64,000 bases of DNA from Candidatus Thermoflexus tengchongensis (lineage in GTDB: Bacteria > Chloroflexota > Anaerolineae > Thermoflexales > Thermoflexaceae), in contig JAEVEX010000023.1 in the NCBI GenBank assembly GCA_016842085.1, positions 45,839-109,838 on the forward strand. The letters run 5' to 3'. A program made the translations under genes and the position numbers. The notes under the pieces were generated by a model. It saw nothing but the letters and a program-made list of their open reading frames with translations. It was not told the origin of the DNA and did no database searches. Positions 16,236 through 24,788 of this stretch are shown piece after piece. Numbering within the stretch: position 1 is the first letter of the stretch; every line of letters starts with the position of its first letter.

Positions 16236-18068
16236 CTAAATCGCTCTCCCTTCGAACTGGCTCATGTAGAGGCGATAGAAAACGCCGCGCCGGGCAAGAA
16301 GATCGCGAAATGTCCCCGCCTCGACGATCGCCCCATCCTGCAGAACGAGGATCCAGTCGGCATCGCGAACCGTGCTGAGGCGGTGGGCGATGATCAGGCT
16401 GGTCCGTCCCTCGCGCAAACGCCGGAGCGCCTGCTGGACCTGGAGCTCCGTGCGGGGATCCACGCTGCTGGTCGCCTCATCCAGGATGAGAACAGCCGGA
16501 TCCGTCAGGAGGACCCGCGCGATGGCCAGCAGCTGGCGCTGCCCGCGGCTCAGGTTGCTACCCTGCTCGGAGAGAACAGTGACGTAACCGTGAGGCAGCT
16601 GGCGGATGAACACGTCGGCCCCTGCCAGCTGCGCCGCCCGGATGACCTCCTCATCGGAAGCCCCCGGGCGTCCATAACGGATGTTCTCCATCACTGTGGC
16701 GGCGAACAGGAAAGCATCCTGGAGCACCACCCCTATCTGCTGGCGCAGATCCCCACGGCGCACCTCTCGGATATCGTATCCATCCAGGCAGATGGAGCCA
16801 TGCTCGGCTTCGTAGAAGCGCAGGAGCAGGTTGGCCAGGGTGGTCTTCCCCGCCCCGGTGGGCCCTACGATGGCGACGGTCTGGCCGGGGCGGACGTGGA
16901 AAGAAATGTTTCGCAGCACGGGCACCCCCGGCACATACTCGAAGCTCAGGTCCTTTACGCAGAGCTCTCCGCGCACGCGATCCAGGGACACCGCATCCGG
17001 CGGATCCGGGGGCTCCGGGGGAAGATCCAGGATCTCGAAGACCCGCTCCGCGCCGGCCAGCGCGGCCTGGAGGGCATTGTAGATGCTGGAGATCTGCCGC
17101 AGGGGCTGAACGAAGGCCCGCGCGTAGCTGATGAACGCTACAATGGTCCCCACCGTTGCCGCCCCCCGCAGGGCGAGCCATCCACCCAGGCCGGCGATGA
17201 GGATGACGAAGAGGTTCCCCAGCTGGTTGGTCAGAGGCATCAGCAGGAGGGCGTAGGTGTTCGCCCGAACCGCCGATTCATACACGGCCTGATTGCGGCT
17301 CCGGAAGGTCTGGATCAGCCGCTCGCGGCCGCGGAAGGCGCGGATCACCCGGATCCCACTGATGGATTCCTCGACCACACTGCTCAGCTCCCCCAGGTTC
17401 CGCTGGAGCTGCCGGAACTCCCGTCGGGTAGCGCGGGTGATCCAGGCTGTGGAGCCGATCATCAGTGGCCCCATGACGAGGGAGGCCATGGCCAGCACGG
17501 GATTGAGGAGGAACATGGCGATCATGAGGCCGGCAAGGGATAACAGGCTGGCCGCCATGCCGATGAGGTTCTGGGAGATCGCTTGATGGACCGCATCGAT
17601 ATCGTTGATCAGCCGGCTGATCAGTTCGCCGGCCGGGCGCATATCAAAGAAGCGGAGAGGCAGGCGCTGGAGGTGATCGAACAGATCCTGGCGCATCCGC
17701 TGCAGAGCCCGCGGGGAGATCCCGGCCATCAGCATGCCGGAGACCGCGTCCGAAGAGCTGCCGAGGAGGAAGGCCAGCAGCATCGCCAGGACCATGCGGA
17801 CCATGCCGGCGGTGTCGCGATGGATCGTCCAGGAGTCGACGGCGCGCCCGACGAGATAGGGGCCGATCAGGTTGGCCACCGTGGAGATCGACACCAGGGC
17901 CCCCACCCCTGCCAGGCGAGCCCGGTAAGGGCGCAGGTATCGAAGCAGCCGGCGCATGGCCTGGAGGGGATCCCGCGCCTGTTCCAGGCGCGATGGGCGA
18001 TCGGTTCCTCGCCGTTGCGAGACCACCCGCTCGACCGTCGAAGTTGCCCGCCGGATCCCCCACATCAT
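16236..18068 (-). CDS. ABC exporter half-transporter, catalytic-site partner (BmrD/TM288-like)
   Basis: This 610-residue protein joins a six-helix export domain to an ATPase domain. The motifs are Walker A GPTGAGKTT, the signature LSRGQRQ and Walker B VLILDEATSSVD with the catalytic Glu. An N-terminal extension of about 35 residues precedes the first helix. The start at 18068 overlaps the upstream half-transporter stop as ATGA. The non-canonical LSRGQ fits the degenerate ATP site of heterodimeric exporters such as TM287/288, with which the pair is best compared. Confidence 0.93.
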   Translation of the reverse strand: MMWGIRRATSTVERVVSQRRGTDRPSRLEQARDPLQAMRRLLRYLRPYRARLAGVGALVSISTVANLIGPYLVGRAVDSWTIHRDTAGMVRMVLAMLLAFLLGSSSDAVSGMLMAGISPRALQRMRQDLFDHLQRLPLRFFDMRPAGELISRLINDIDAVHQAISQNLIGMAASLLSLAGLMIAMFLLNPVLAMASLVMGPLMIGSTAWITRATRREFRQLQRNLGELSSVVEESISGIRVIRAFRGRERLIQTFRSRNQAVYESAVRANTYALLLMPLTNQLGNLFVILIAGLGGWLALRGAATVGTIVAFISYARAFVQPLRQISSIYNALQAALAGAERVFEILDLPPEPPDPPDAVSLDRVRGELCVKDLSFEYVPGVPVLRNISFHVRPGQTVAIVGPTGAGKTTLANLLLRFYEAEHGSICLDGYDIREVRRGDLRQQIGVVLQDAFLFAATVMENIRYGRPGASDEEVIRAAQLAGADVFIRQLPHGYVTVLSEQGSNLSRGQRQLLAIARVLLTDPAVLILDEATSSVDPRTELQVQQALRRLREGRTSLIIAHRLSTVRDADWILVLQDGAIVEAGTFRDLLARRGVFYRLYMSQFEGRAI

Positions 18069-19816
18069 CCGGCCACCTCCAGGATCTCCTCGTCGATCTG
18101 CGCTGCGTAGATCTCCCGGTAGAGGGAGCAGGAACCCAGCAACTCCGCATGGGTGCCGATCCCAAGAACGCGGCCGCCCTCCATGACCACCATGCGATCG
18201 GCGCGACGGGCCGTGCTGAGGCGCTGGGTGACGATGATGCAGAGCCCCTCCCGCATCCACTCGCGGATGGATCGAAGGATGCGGCTCTCCGTCTCCAGAT
18301 CCACCGCGCTGGTGGCATCATCCAGGAGAAGAAGATCCGGGCGCATCAGGAGGGCGCGGGCGATCGCGATCCGTTGGCGCTGGCCCCCGGAGAGCGTCAC
18401 TCCTCGCTCGCCGATCCATGTGTCGTATCCTTCCGGCAGGCGGATGATGAACTCATGGGCCTGCGCCGCCATGGCTGCCTCGATCACCTCCTCATCCGGG
18501 GCGTCGGGGCGCCCGAACCGGATGTTATCCCGCACCGTCCCGGAGAAGAGGGAGGGTTCCTGGGGAACCCATGCCACACGGGCGAGGAAACGCTCCCGCC
18601 GCAGCCGCCGCAGATCCAGGCCATCCAGGGTGATACGGCCCTCCGTCGGATCGTAGAACCGGAGCAGAAGGTGCAGCAGGGTGGACTTCCCAGCGCCGCT
18701 TGGCCCCAGGATGGCCACGATCTGGCCCGGCTCCAGGGTCAGATGGATTCTATGAAGTACCGGTGCTCCGGCGGAGCCCTCATAGCGAAAGGAGACATCC
18801 TCTAGAGCCACACGGGGCCGCAGCGCGGGAAGCCTGTCCACCGCCTCCTCGGGCTCTTCTGCCTCAGTGCTCTGATCGAGGATCTCATGGATCCGCACGG
18901 CGGAAGCCGAGGCAGAGGCCCACACCTGGGCCAGGTTCGCCAGGATCAGGAGGGGGTTCAGGGTCGTCTGCAGATAGTTGACGAACGCGGCGATCCGCCC
19001 GGGCGTGGTGCCGCCGTGGGCGGCCTGCCAGCCGCCCATCCACACGACGAGAACGATCCCCAGGTTCAGACAAAGGCTGAGGGAAGGGCCCATCAGCGCC
19101 ATCTGCTCCATGACCCGGATGTTCCGCTCCGTGAAGGCCGCGCTGGCCTGCTCAAACCGCCGCCTCTCATCATCCCCGCGATGAAAGGCACGGACCGTGC
19201 GGACACCCGCAATGTTCTCTTGCAGGATGATGTTCAGACGGTCCAGCCGCTCCTGGACGGTTGCAAAGAGCGGCTCCATTCGCCAGAGGAAGAACCCGAT
19301 CAGCCCCGAAGTCAACAGGAGGAGGGGCAGCGCCGCCTGCGTCAGGCGCGCATCGGTCTGGAACATCAGGAGGATGCTTCCCGCGATCAGAAGGGGTGCC
19401 CGGGTTCCGATCCGCAGGGTGATCTGCACCAGCCGTTGGACAGCGGCGGCGTCGCTGGAGAGCCGGACCATCAGGCCACCGGTGGACCACTGGTCCAGAG
19501 CCGGAAGGGGAAGGGAGTGGATCCGCAGGAACAGGGCCTCCCGTAGATCCCGGGCCACGCCCTCGCTGACGCGCACCGAGAACGCGTTGTTCATTAGGGC
19601 GAAGGCGGCGTCGAGAGCGGACAGGATCAGCATCATGAAGAAAGCGCGCTGGATCTCCCGGAGATCCCCGGGCAGGATGCCATGGTCGATGAGGCGCTGG
19701 ACCATGCGGGGGATTGAGAGGTCCAGAGCTACCACTAAGATCAGGGAGAGGAGAGCGAGCATGCTATCCCGCCAGTAAGGGCGGAGGAAGCGGAGGAGCT
19801 TAAAGATCGCCCTCAT
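18065..19816 (-). CDS. ABC exporter half-transporter, degenerate-site partner (BmrC/TM287-like)
   Basis: This is a 583-residue fused membrane and ATPase protein. It has Walker A GPSGAGKST and the canonical signature LSGGQRQR, but Walker B reads LLLLDDATSAVD, with Asp where the catalytic Glu should be. This substitution marks the subunit of heterodimeric exporters that holds the non-hydrolysing site. The start at 19816 lies within the end of the MarR gene (17-base overlap). The pair probably exports lipids or toxic hydrophobic compounds in answer to the MarR ligand. Confidence 0.93.
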   Translation of the reverse strand: MRAIFKLLRFLRPYWRDSMLALLSLILVVALDLSIPRMVQRLIDHGILPGDLREIQRAFFMMLILSALDAAFALMNNAFSVRVSEGVARDLREALFLRIHSLPLPALDQWSTGGLMVRLSSDAAAVQRLVQITLRIGTRAPLLIAGSILLMFQTDARLTQAALPLLLLTSGLIGFFLWRMEPLFATVQERLDRLNIILQENIAGVRTVRAFHRGDDERRRFEQASAAFTERNIRVMEQMALMGPSLSLCLNLGIVLVVWMGGWQAAHGGTTPGRIAAFVNYLQTTLNPLLILANLAQVWASASASAVRIHEILDQSTEAEEPEEAVDRLPALRPRVALEDVSFRYEGSAGAPVLHRIHLTLEPGQIVAILGPSGAGKSTLLHLLLRFYDPTEGRITLDGLDLRRLRRERFLARVAWVPQEPSLFSGTVRDNIRFGRPDAPDEEVIEAAMAAQAHEFIIRLPEGYDTWIGERGVTLSGGQRQRIAIARALLMRPDLLLLDDATSAVDLETESRILRSIREWMREGLCIIVTQRLSTARRADRMVVMEGGRVLGIGTHAELLGSCSLYREIYAAQIDEEILEVAG

Positions 19817-20270
19817 GGGTGCCGATCCTCCTCAGGATCTCCAGGGCAAGGAGGAGGCTTTGCAGCTCCCTGCGCCGAAGCGGGGCCAGACGCTCTTGAA
19901 GCCAGAGGCTGGCCTCCTGAAAGAGGGCTTCCAGCAGGGCATGCCCTTCCGGGGTGAGCTCCAGCTGCACACGCCGTCGATCAGCGGGATCCGGGCGGCG
20001 GGTCACCAGGCCCCGGTTCACCAGGGCGTCGACCGCTTGGCTGACCGCGGCGCGGCTGATCCCTTTGACCTCGGCCAGCTCGCGGACCGAGCGATAGCCC
20101 TTACGGATGTGGCGGAGGATGTGGAACTGCTCCACTGTGATCCCGTATCGCTCCACCGCCTGCCGGCGGATATGGGCCCGGATCTGACCCCAAAGCGGCG
20201 GGAACGCCTCCCAGAAGGCCTCCACCACCTGCTGACGTAACCGGCCCAGATCCCTTCCCCCTTCTCCCAT
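19800..20270 (-). CDS. MarR family transcriptional regulator
   Basis: This 156-residue winged-helix protein contains 'YGITVEQFHILRHIRKGYRSVRELAEVKGISRAAVSQAVDALVNRGLVTRRPDPADRRRVQLELTPEGHALL', the complete MarR DNA-binding core with the DRR wing. It is the first gene of an operon with the heterodimeric ABC exporter and the MFS exporter. A clear promoter and an inverted repeat lie just upstream. Loss of DNA binding on ligand contact would switch on the exporters, as is known for many MarR proteins. Confidence 0.95.
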   Translation of the reverse strand: MGEGGRDLGRLRQQVVEAFWEAFPPLWGQIRAHIRRQAVERYGITVEQFHILRHIRKGYRSVRELAEVKGISRAAVSQAVDALVNRGLVTRRPDPADRRRVQLELTPEGHALLEALFQEASLWLQERLAPLRRRELQSLLLALEILRRIGTHEGDL

Positions 20271-20283
20271 CGTCGATCGTTAA

Positions 20284-20303
20284 AATCCTTAATGATTAGG
20301 ATT
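20284..20303 (-). promoter_or_regulatory. Putative MarR operator
   Basis: AATCC, TAATGATTA and GGATT together form an imperfect inverted repeat of 20 bases. It lies just downstream of the predicted -10 box and 14 bases before the marR start codon. A repressor bound here would block the transcription start, which is typical of MarR autoregulation. Confidence 0.55.
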
Positions 20304-20310
20304 CATAACA

Positions 20311-20338
20311 ATACTATCGCGGATCGATAGGCTGTCAA
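20311..20338 (-). promoter_or_regulatory. Sigma-70-type promoter of the marR operon
   Basis: On the minus strand a perfect TTGACA (20333-20338) is followed after 16 bases by TAGTAT (20311-20316), which matches four of six positions of the -10 consensus. The operator-like repeat lies directly downstream. Confidence 0.6.
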
Positions 20339-20360
20339 GTCATGAGGGGGAGGTGAGGGA

Positions 20361-20937
20361 TTGCCTGGGAGGACAGCCCGCCGGCTTCATCCGCAACAGC
20401 AACGCATCCGGCTATTCCAGCCACTCCTGAGCTGCCTGGCGCGCCGCGACAGGCCTCCTGGGAAAACCGCTCCTCCCACGCCAGAAGCGGTATCCCCGTC
20501 TCCGGCTGCAGCTGGCTTCGTGGATGGGGAGGCGCTGGTGGCCGCTTTACGGCCGTTGTTGCCGGAGGAAGCGCATGACCTGGTGGACGGGAAGGCGCTC
20601 CGGCGGAGCCAGCGGGAGACGGGGGCAGGGGCGTTGGGGGTGTTGACGGTCGCGGGGCAGGCGTTGGGCACGGTATGGGCTCCAAGGAGGCGGGAGGGCG
20701 GTGATGAGCGGACGGGGGCACGGGCCTTGTTGGAGGAGCTACCGTTAGCAAGGGAAGGTGATGCGTGCTGACGCGGGCTTACTCAAAGCCCCCATGGTGC
20801 GGAAGGTGGTGGAAAAGCGGTGCCGGGCGTTGGCCGTGCTGCGTCTGCTGGCGCCAGCACCCTATATTCTGGATGCCCGGCGCCTTGTGGCGACCATGCC
20901 CGATGAGGGAATGGCCCGGTTGACCCTATCCTTGTGA
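20361..20937 (+). pseudogene. Decayed DDE transposase remnant (ISAs1-like)
   Basis: Pieces of a transposase survive in two frames. Frame one gives 'HDLVDGKALRRSQRETGAGALGVLTVAGQALGTVW', like the IDGKxLRGS...LV core of ISAs1-type transposases. After a frameshift near 20758, frame two gives 'RADAGLLKAPMVRKVVEKR' and runs to a stop at 20937. The N-terminal part is unrecognisable and the protein is far too short. It is a dead element and no terminal repeats could be fixed. Confidence 0.45.
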
Positions 20938-20973
20938 GAACTTTGAAAAACCATGAGACAAGCCCGCTTTTGC

Positions 20974-21001
20974 TTGACGGATTAGAGAATAAGTGTATAC
21001 T
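20974..21001 (+). promoter_or_regulatory. Promoter of the RHH/PIN toxin-antitoxin operon
   Basis: TTGACG at 20974 and TATACT at 20996 are 16 bases apart and form a good sigma-70-type promoter. An inverted repeat GTATA-N5-TATAC (20995-21009) overlaps the -10 box, so a protein bound there, probably the antitoxin, would shut the operon off. Confidence 0.6.
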
Positions 21002-21047
21002 ATTTATACGGTGTCTTTGTCCGGAACCGGAATCCGGAGGTCTTCAT

Positions 21048-21302
21048 ATGAGCACCTATAGTGAGCGACTTGAGATACGGCTTCCCCCGGAAATGATGCG
21101 CTTACTGCGCCAGGAAGCGCACCAACGGGGGATTTCAGTGGCCCAACTGGTGCGAGAAGCTATCGAGTTTTTGCTCGTCCAGGAGCGGCAGGCTCGCATG
21201 CAAGCCGCGGAGGCTCTATTCCAGATTGAAGCCCCAGTTGCGGCCTGGCCGGATATGAAGCGAGAAATCGAAGCCGCCCACCTGGGAGAAACGTCACAAT
21301 GA
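21048..21302 (+). CDS. Ribbon-helix-helix-type antitoxin
   Basis: This is an 84-residue protein. The first 50 residues, 'SERLEIRLPPEMMRLLRQEAHQRGISVAQLVREAIEFLL', have the strand-helix-helix pattern of CopG/RHH DNA-binding antitoxins. The C-terminal tail would wrap the toxin. The start at 21048 follows a GGAGG site, and the ORF-track start is too early. Its stop overlaps the PIN toxin start as ATGA. Autoregulation through the palindrome in its promoter is likely. Confidence 0.85.
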   Translation: MSTYSERLEIRLPPEMMRLLRQEAHQRGISVAQLVREAIEFLLVQERQARMQAAEALFQIEAPVAAWPDMKREIEAAHLGETSQ

Positions 21303-21718
21303 GCCCTGTCTTTATCGATACCAATATCCCTATGTATGCAGCGGGCGTACTTCACCCGTTGCGGGAACCTTCGCAGCGCGTGATCCGGGCCATCGCCCGG
21401 GGCGAACTGGAGGCAGTCACGGATGCAGAAGTCCTCCAGGAAATCCTGTATCGCTACCTTCACATTGGTGAACGGGAAAAAGGCTTTCAAGTGTTCGATT
21501 ACTTTCGCCGTATCATGTTGGGGCATATCCTCCCAGTTGAGGATAGAGATGTGCAACGGGCTCGTGAACTGGCAGAGGAATATCCGACATTGAGTCCTCG
21601 GGATTTGATCCACCTGGCTGTTATGCAACATTACAACATCCACGAGATCATTACCGCGGACAGAAGTTTTGATGTTGTCCCAGGGATACAGCGCATTGAC
21701 CCGACGATGTTCGGGTAA
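21299..21718 (+). CDS. PIN-domain toxin, VapC-like
   Basis: This 139-residue PIN protein has 'MSPVFIDTNIPMYAAG' with the first Asp, 'TDAEVLQEILYRYL' with the conserved Glu, 'LSPRDLIHLAVMQHYNIHEIITADRSFD' with the later acidic residues, and the usual ending 'GIQRIDPT'. PIN toxins of this group cut RNA with a metal ion. It is translationally coupled to the upstream antitoxin by a four-base overlap. Confidence 0.9.
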   Translation: MSPVFIDTNIPMYAAGVLHPLREPSQRVIRAIARGELEAVTDAEVLQEILYRYLHIGEREKGFQVFDYFRRIMLGHILPVEDRDVQRARELAEEYPTLSPRDLIHLAVMQHYNIHEIITADRSFDVVPGIQRIDPTMFG

Positions 21719-21882
21719 AAGCAAGAAGCCAGAATTTATGAGCCAGAAGGGTTTTGATGGGCTCAGGAGGGCCACGACCTTCTTTATCTCTACAGGTGGT
21801 GGCGATCTGCCAGGTCGCGCAGGCCATTCCAGGGCCGGCGAGGACGATGCATCCGGGCCATCTGAAGCGATGCCAGTGGCGG

Positions 21883-21932
21883 CGTTTAGGGGGCACATGG
21901 CCGGTGAGAAGCGGGGCTCCGCCCCCTAAACG
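21883..21932. terminator. Hairpin between toxin gene and isocitrate lyase gene
   Basis: A perfect 12-base inverted repeat (CGTTTAGGGGGC and its complement) with a 26-base loop lies between two converging genes. It has no T-run, so any terminator role is uncertain. The rest of 21719-22016 shows no gene. Confidence 0.4.
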
Positions 21933-22016
21933 GCGAGGGAGGCCATGGGAGGTGGGATTGCTGGCCCGATTCGTGGGCCGCTTGGTCTCTCCTCCATGCC
22001 CCCCATAGCGGGCGGA

Positions 22017-23309
22017 TCAATGGAACTGTTCGGCTTCCGTGGAGCCGGCGAGGGCGATCGTGGCGGCAGCTCCCCGGGTGACGGCCATCACGACGGCATC
22101 GAAGTAGCCGGTCCCGACCTCCCGTTGATGCCGGACGGCGGTGTAGCCCTCCGCCTCCCGGGCGAACTCCGCCTCCTGAAGGCGGGCGTAGGCCGCCATC
22201 CCTTCGAGACGGTAAGATCGGGCCAGCTCGAAGGTGTGCAGGTTGAGCAGATGCCATCCGGCCAGGGTGATGAACTGGAACCGGTAGCCCATGGCGGCCA
22301 GCTCCCGCTGGAAGCGAGCGATGGTTGCGTCATCCAGATAACGCTTCCAGTTAAAGGAGGGCGAGCAGTTATAGGCCAGCAGCTTGCCCGGAAACCGGGC
22401 GTGGACGGCCTCAGCAAATCGCCGGGCCTCCTCCAGGTCCGGCTGCGAAGTCTCGAACCAGAGCAGATCGGCATAGGGGGCATAGGCCAGGGCGCGGGTG
22501 ATGGCGCTCTCCAGCCCACCGCGCACAACGAAATACCCCTCCGGGGTCCGCTCCCCGGTCAGGAAGGGGCGATCGCGCTCATCGATGTCGCTGGTGAGCA
22601 GCGTGGCGTTCCGTGCATCGGTGCGGGCGATGAGCAGGGTGGGCACGTCCAGGACATCAGCGGCCAGCCGGGCGGCGTTCAGGATGCGGATGAACTGGCC
22701 CGTGGGGATCAGAACCTTCCCCCCGAGATGGCCGCACTTTTTCTCCGCGGCCAGCTGGTCCTCGAAGTGCACTCCCGCCGCCCCTGCCTCGATCATCGCT
22801 TTCATCAACTCGAAGGCGTGGACGATCCCCCCGAACCCGGCCTCGGCATCGGCGACGATGGGGACCAGCCAGTCGCGTTCCCTTTGCCCTTCCAGCCACT
22901 CGATCTGATCGGCCCGCAGCAGGGCGTTCTGGATCCGGCGGACCAGGGCGGGAACGCTGTTGACGGGATAGAGGCTCTGATCCGGGTAGGTCTGCCCGGC
23001 GAGGTTGGCGTCGGCGGCCACCTGCCAGCCGCTCACATAGATCGCCTTCAGCCCGGCGCGGACCATCTGGACGGCCTGGGCCCCGGTGAGGGCGCCGAAG
23101 GTCGCCACGTAGGGCTCCGTATGCAAAAGCTGCCAGAGTCGCTCCGCCCCGCGACGGGCCAGGGTATACTCGATCCGCACGGATCCCCGCAGGCGAACCA
23201 CATCCAGGGCCGTGTAATCGCGACGGATGCCCTTCCAGCGAGGATCCGTCGCCCAGCGCTGCTCCAGCGCTTCCGCCTCTGCCATCCACAGCGTGCCATC
23301 CCGGCTCAT
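22017..23309 (-). CDS. aceA: Isocitrate lyase
   Basis: This 430-residue enzyme splits isocitrate into glyoxylate and succinate in the glyoxylate shunt. It has the catalytic-loop motif KKCGH ('[18 protein letters not shown]'), the metal-binding '[10 protein letters not shown]', '[17 protein letters not shown]', '[13 protein letters not shown]' and '[11 protein letters not shown]'. The length is that of the bacterial AceA family. The start at 23309 follows a strong AGGAGGT site. Its malate synthase partner lies upstream on the same strand beyond an IS110 element, which may have split a former operon. Confidence 0.97.
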   Translation of the reverse strand: MSRDGTLWMAEAEALEQRWATDPRWKGIRRDYTALDVVRLRGSVRIEYTLARRGAERLWQLLHTEPYVATFGALTGAQAVQMVRAGLKAIYVSGWQVAADANLAGQTYPDQSLYPVNSVPALVRRIQNALLRADQIEWLEGQRERDWLVPIVADAEAGFGGIVHAFELMKAMIEAGAAGVHFEDQLAAEKKCGHLGGKVLIPTGQFIRILNAARLAADVLDVPTLLIARTDARNATLLTSDIDERDRPFLTGERTPEGYFVVRGGLESAITRALAYAPYADLLWFETSQPDLEEARRFAEAVHARFPGKLLAYNCSPSFNWKRYLDDATIARFQRELAAMGYRFQFITLAGWHLLNLHTFELARSYRLEGMAAYARLQEAEFAREAEGYTAVRHQREVGTGYFDAVVMAVTRGAAATIALAGSTEAEQFH

Positions 23310-23563
23310 CGCGCACCTCCTATAAGGATTCGTGCTATGTATCAGGATGGACCAGATTGGCCTGAGGGGAGGAGGCCGGAAGAACGCCATCGCTGTGGGC
23401 GGAAAAGCCCCTCCAGGAGTTCAGCTCCGGCCTCCCTCCAACCCCGATGAGTTGCTTGGGCCCGAGAGCCCCTATGAACCGGGAGGTTGGGGGTGGGAGG
23501 CCCACCGTCCTTCCGCACCTCCTCCCCCCAGGCCCCATCCCCTTCTCCGGTAGGAGGTGACCC
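23310..23563 (+). mobile_element. Non-coding left part of IS110 element (candidate guide-RNA region)
   Basis: This stretch between the aceA start and the transposase start holds no ORF. It is rich in short G/C inverted repeats. In IS110 elements the non-coding end before the transposase encodes a structured bridge RNA that pairs with donor and target DNA. Whether such an RNA is present here cannot be settled by eye, and the left border of the element is not known. Confidence 0.3.
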
Positions 23564-24788
23564 ATGCACCGACAGGGCTTTATCGGACTGGATGTGGCTA
23601 AAGACACCTTCACCGCCGCTTTCCTCATCGTCGATGCCCTTTCGGGTCAGATCCTCCACGAACAGATCGAGACCTTCTCCTATGACCACCCGGGCTGGCA
23701 GCGCTTCCTGGCCACCTGGGAACCCCTGCACGCCGACTTCTGGTGGGTGGGCCTGGAAGCCTCCGGCCCCTATTCCGCCCTTCTCGAAGCCCACCTCTTC
23801 CGCCTGCACCGGCCCAACGTCTCCCTCCACCGCCTCTCCCCCCTCCAGGTCCGGGACTTCGCCCGCTCCCGCTCCCGCCGCCGCACCAAAACCGACCACC
23901 TGGATGCCTACACCATCGCCCTCTTCCTCCGCCAGCCGCTCACCATCCAGGCCCTCCCTGCCCCCCTCCAGGATCCCACCCCCCTCCGCGCCCTGGCCCA
24001 TCTCGACCAGCATCTGGCCCAGGAACTGACCCGCACCCCTCCAGGAGTGCGGTGCCTGGGCACCGCACTCCAAGCTCCTCCATTTCCTCTTCCCCGAGCT
24101 GGAGCGTGCCTGCGCCCGCTTCCCCAAAGCCCTGCGCACCCTGCTTCGCCACTTCCCCTCCGCTCACGCCATCGCCCACGCCTCCCGCCAGGAGCTCTCC
24201 CGCGTCCTCCCACCCCGCCACCGCCTGGACCTGGAGGCCCTCCAGGCCCTGGCCCGGGCTTCCTTCGGCCTCCACGACCCCATCCGGGCGCAAACCCTCC
24301 AGCTCCTCCTGGACCGCTGGGCTTTCCTGGAGACCCTGCGCGCCCGCTGCTTCGCCGCCCTGCAACAGGCCGTCCGCCAGCATCACCCCCAGGCCTGGCG
24401 TCTCCTCCGGACCATCCCGGGCATCGGCCCCCGCCTGGCCGCCCTCTTCCTCGCCCTCACCGGCCCCCTCGACCGCTTCCCCGACCGCAAAGCCCTCATC
24501 GCCTATGCCGGCCTCGACGTCACCCTCCACCAATCCGGCCGCTTCGCCGGCCGCTGTCGCCTCTCCAAACGGGGCGACCCCCTGCTCCGCCACGTCCTCT
24601 ACCTCATCGCCGCCGCCCTCAAACGCTACACCCGTCGCTTCGCCCAGGCTTTCGCCTACTACCGCCATCAGGGGCGAGCCGTCCGCGAAACCCTGGTCAT
24701 CCTGAGTCGTAAAGCCTTGGGAATGCTCTATCACCTCCTACGCCATCCGGTCCCCTTCCAGGACCTGCCAGCACCCACACCCGTCTAA
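23564..24788 (+). pseudogene. IS110 family transposase, frame broken by a 28-bp palindrome
   Basis: The first part reads 'FIGLDVAKDTFTAAFL', 'GLEASGPYSALL' and 'RRRTKTDHLDAYTIALFL', the DEDD RuvC-like domain of IS110 transposases. After residue 160 the frame changes and continues as 'KLLHFLFPELERACARF' and then 'TIPGIGPRLAALFLALTG...GRFAGRCRLSKRGDPLLRHVLY', the Transposase_20 domain with the expected catalytic Ser. The break coincides with a 28-bp palindrome (24044-24071). Taking it out joins both parts in one frame. As it stands the gene should be inactive. Its stop overlaps the end of the malate synthase gene. Confidence 0.85.
24044..24071. repeat. 28-bp palindrome inside transposase gene
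   Basis: The arms GGAGTGCGGTGCC and GGCACCGCACTCC are perfect complements around a two-base centre. The build (13+2+13) is the same as that of the palindrome at 31350. It lies exactly at the frame break of the IS110 transposase, and its length (28) accounts for the shift. Confidence 0.85.

Noticed and set aside
23743-24705. Long plus-strand ORF in another frame of the IS110 gene
   Set aside because: The translation is a Ser/Pro/Ala-rich shadow. The true downstream frame gives the Transposase_20 motifs.
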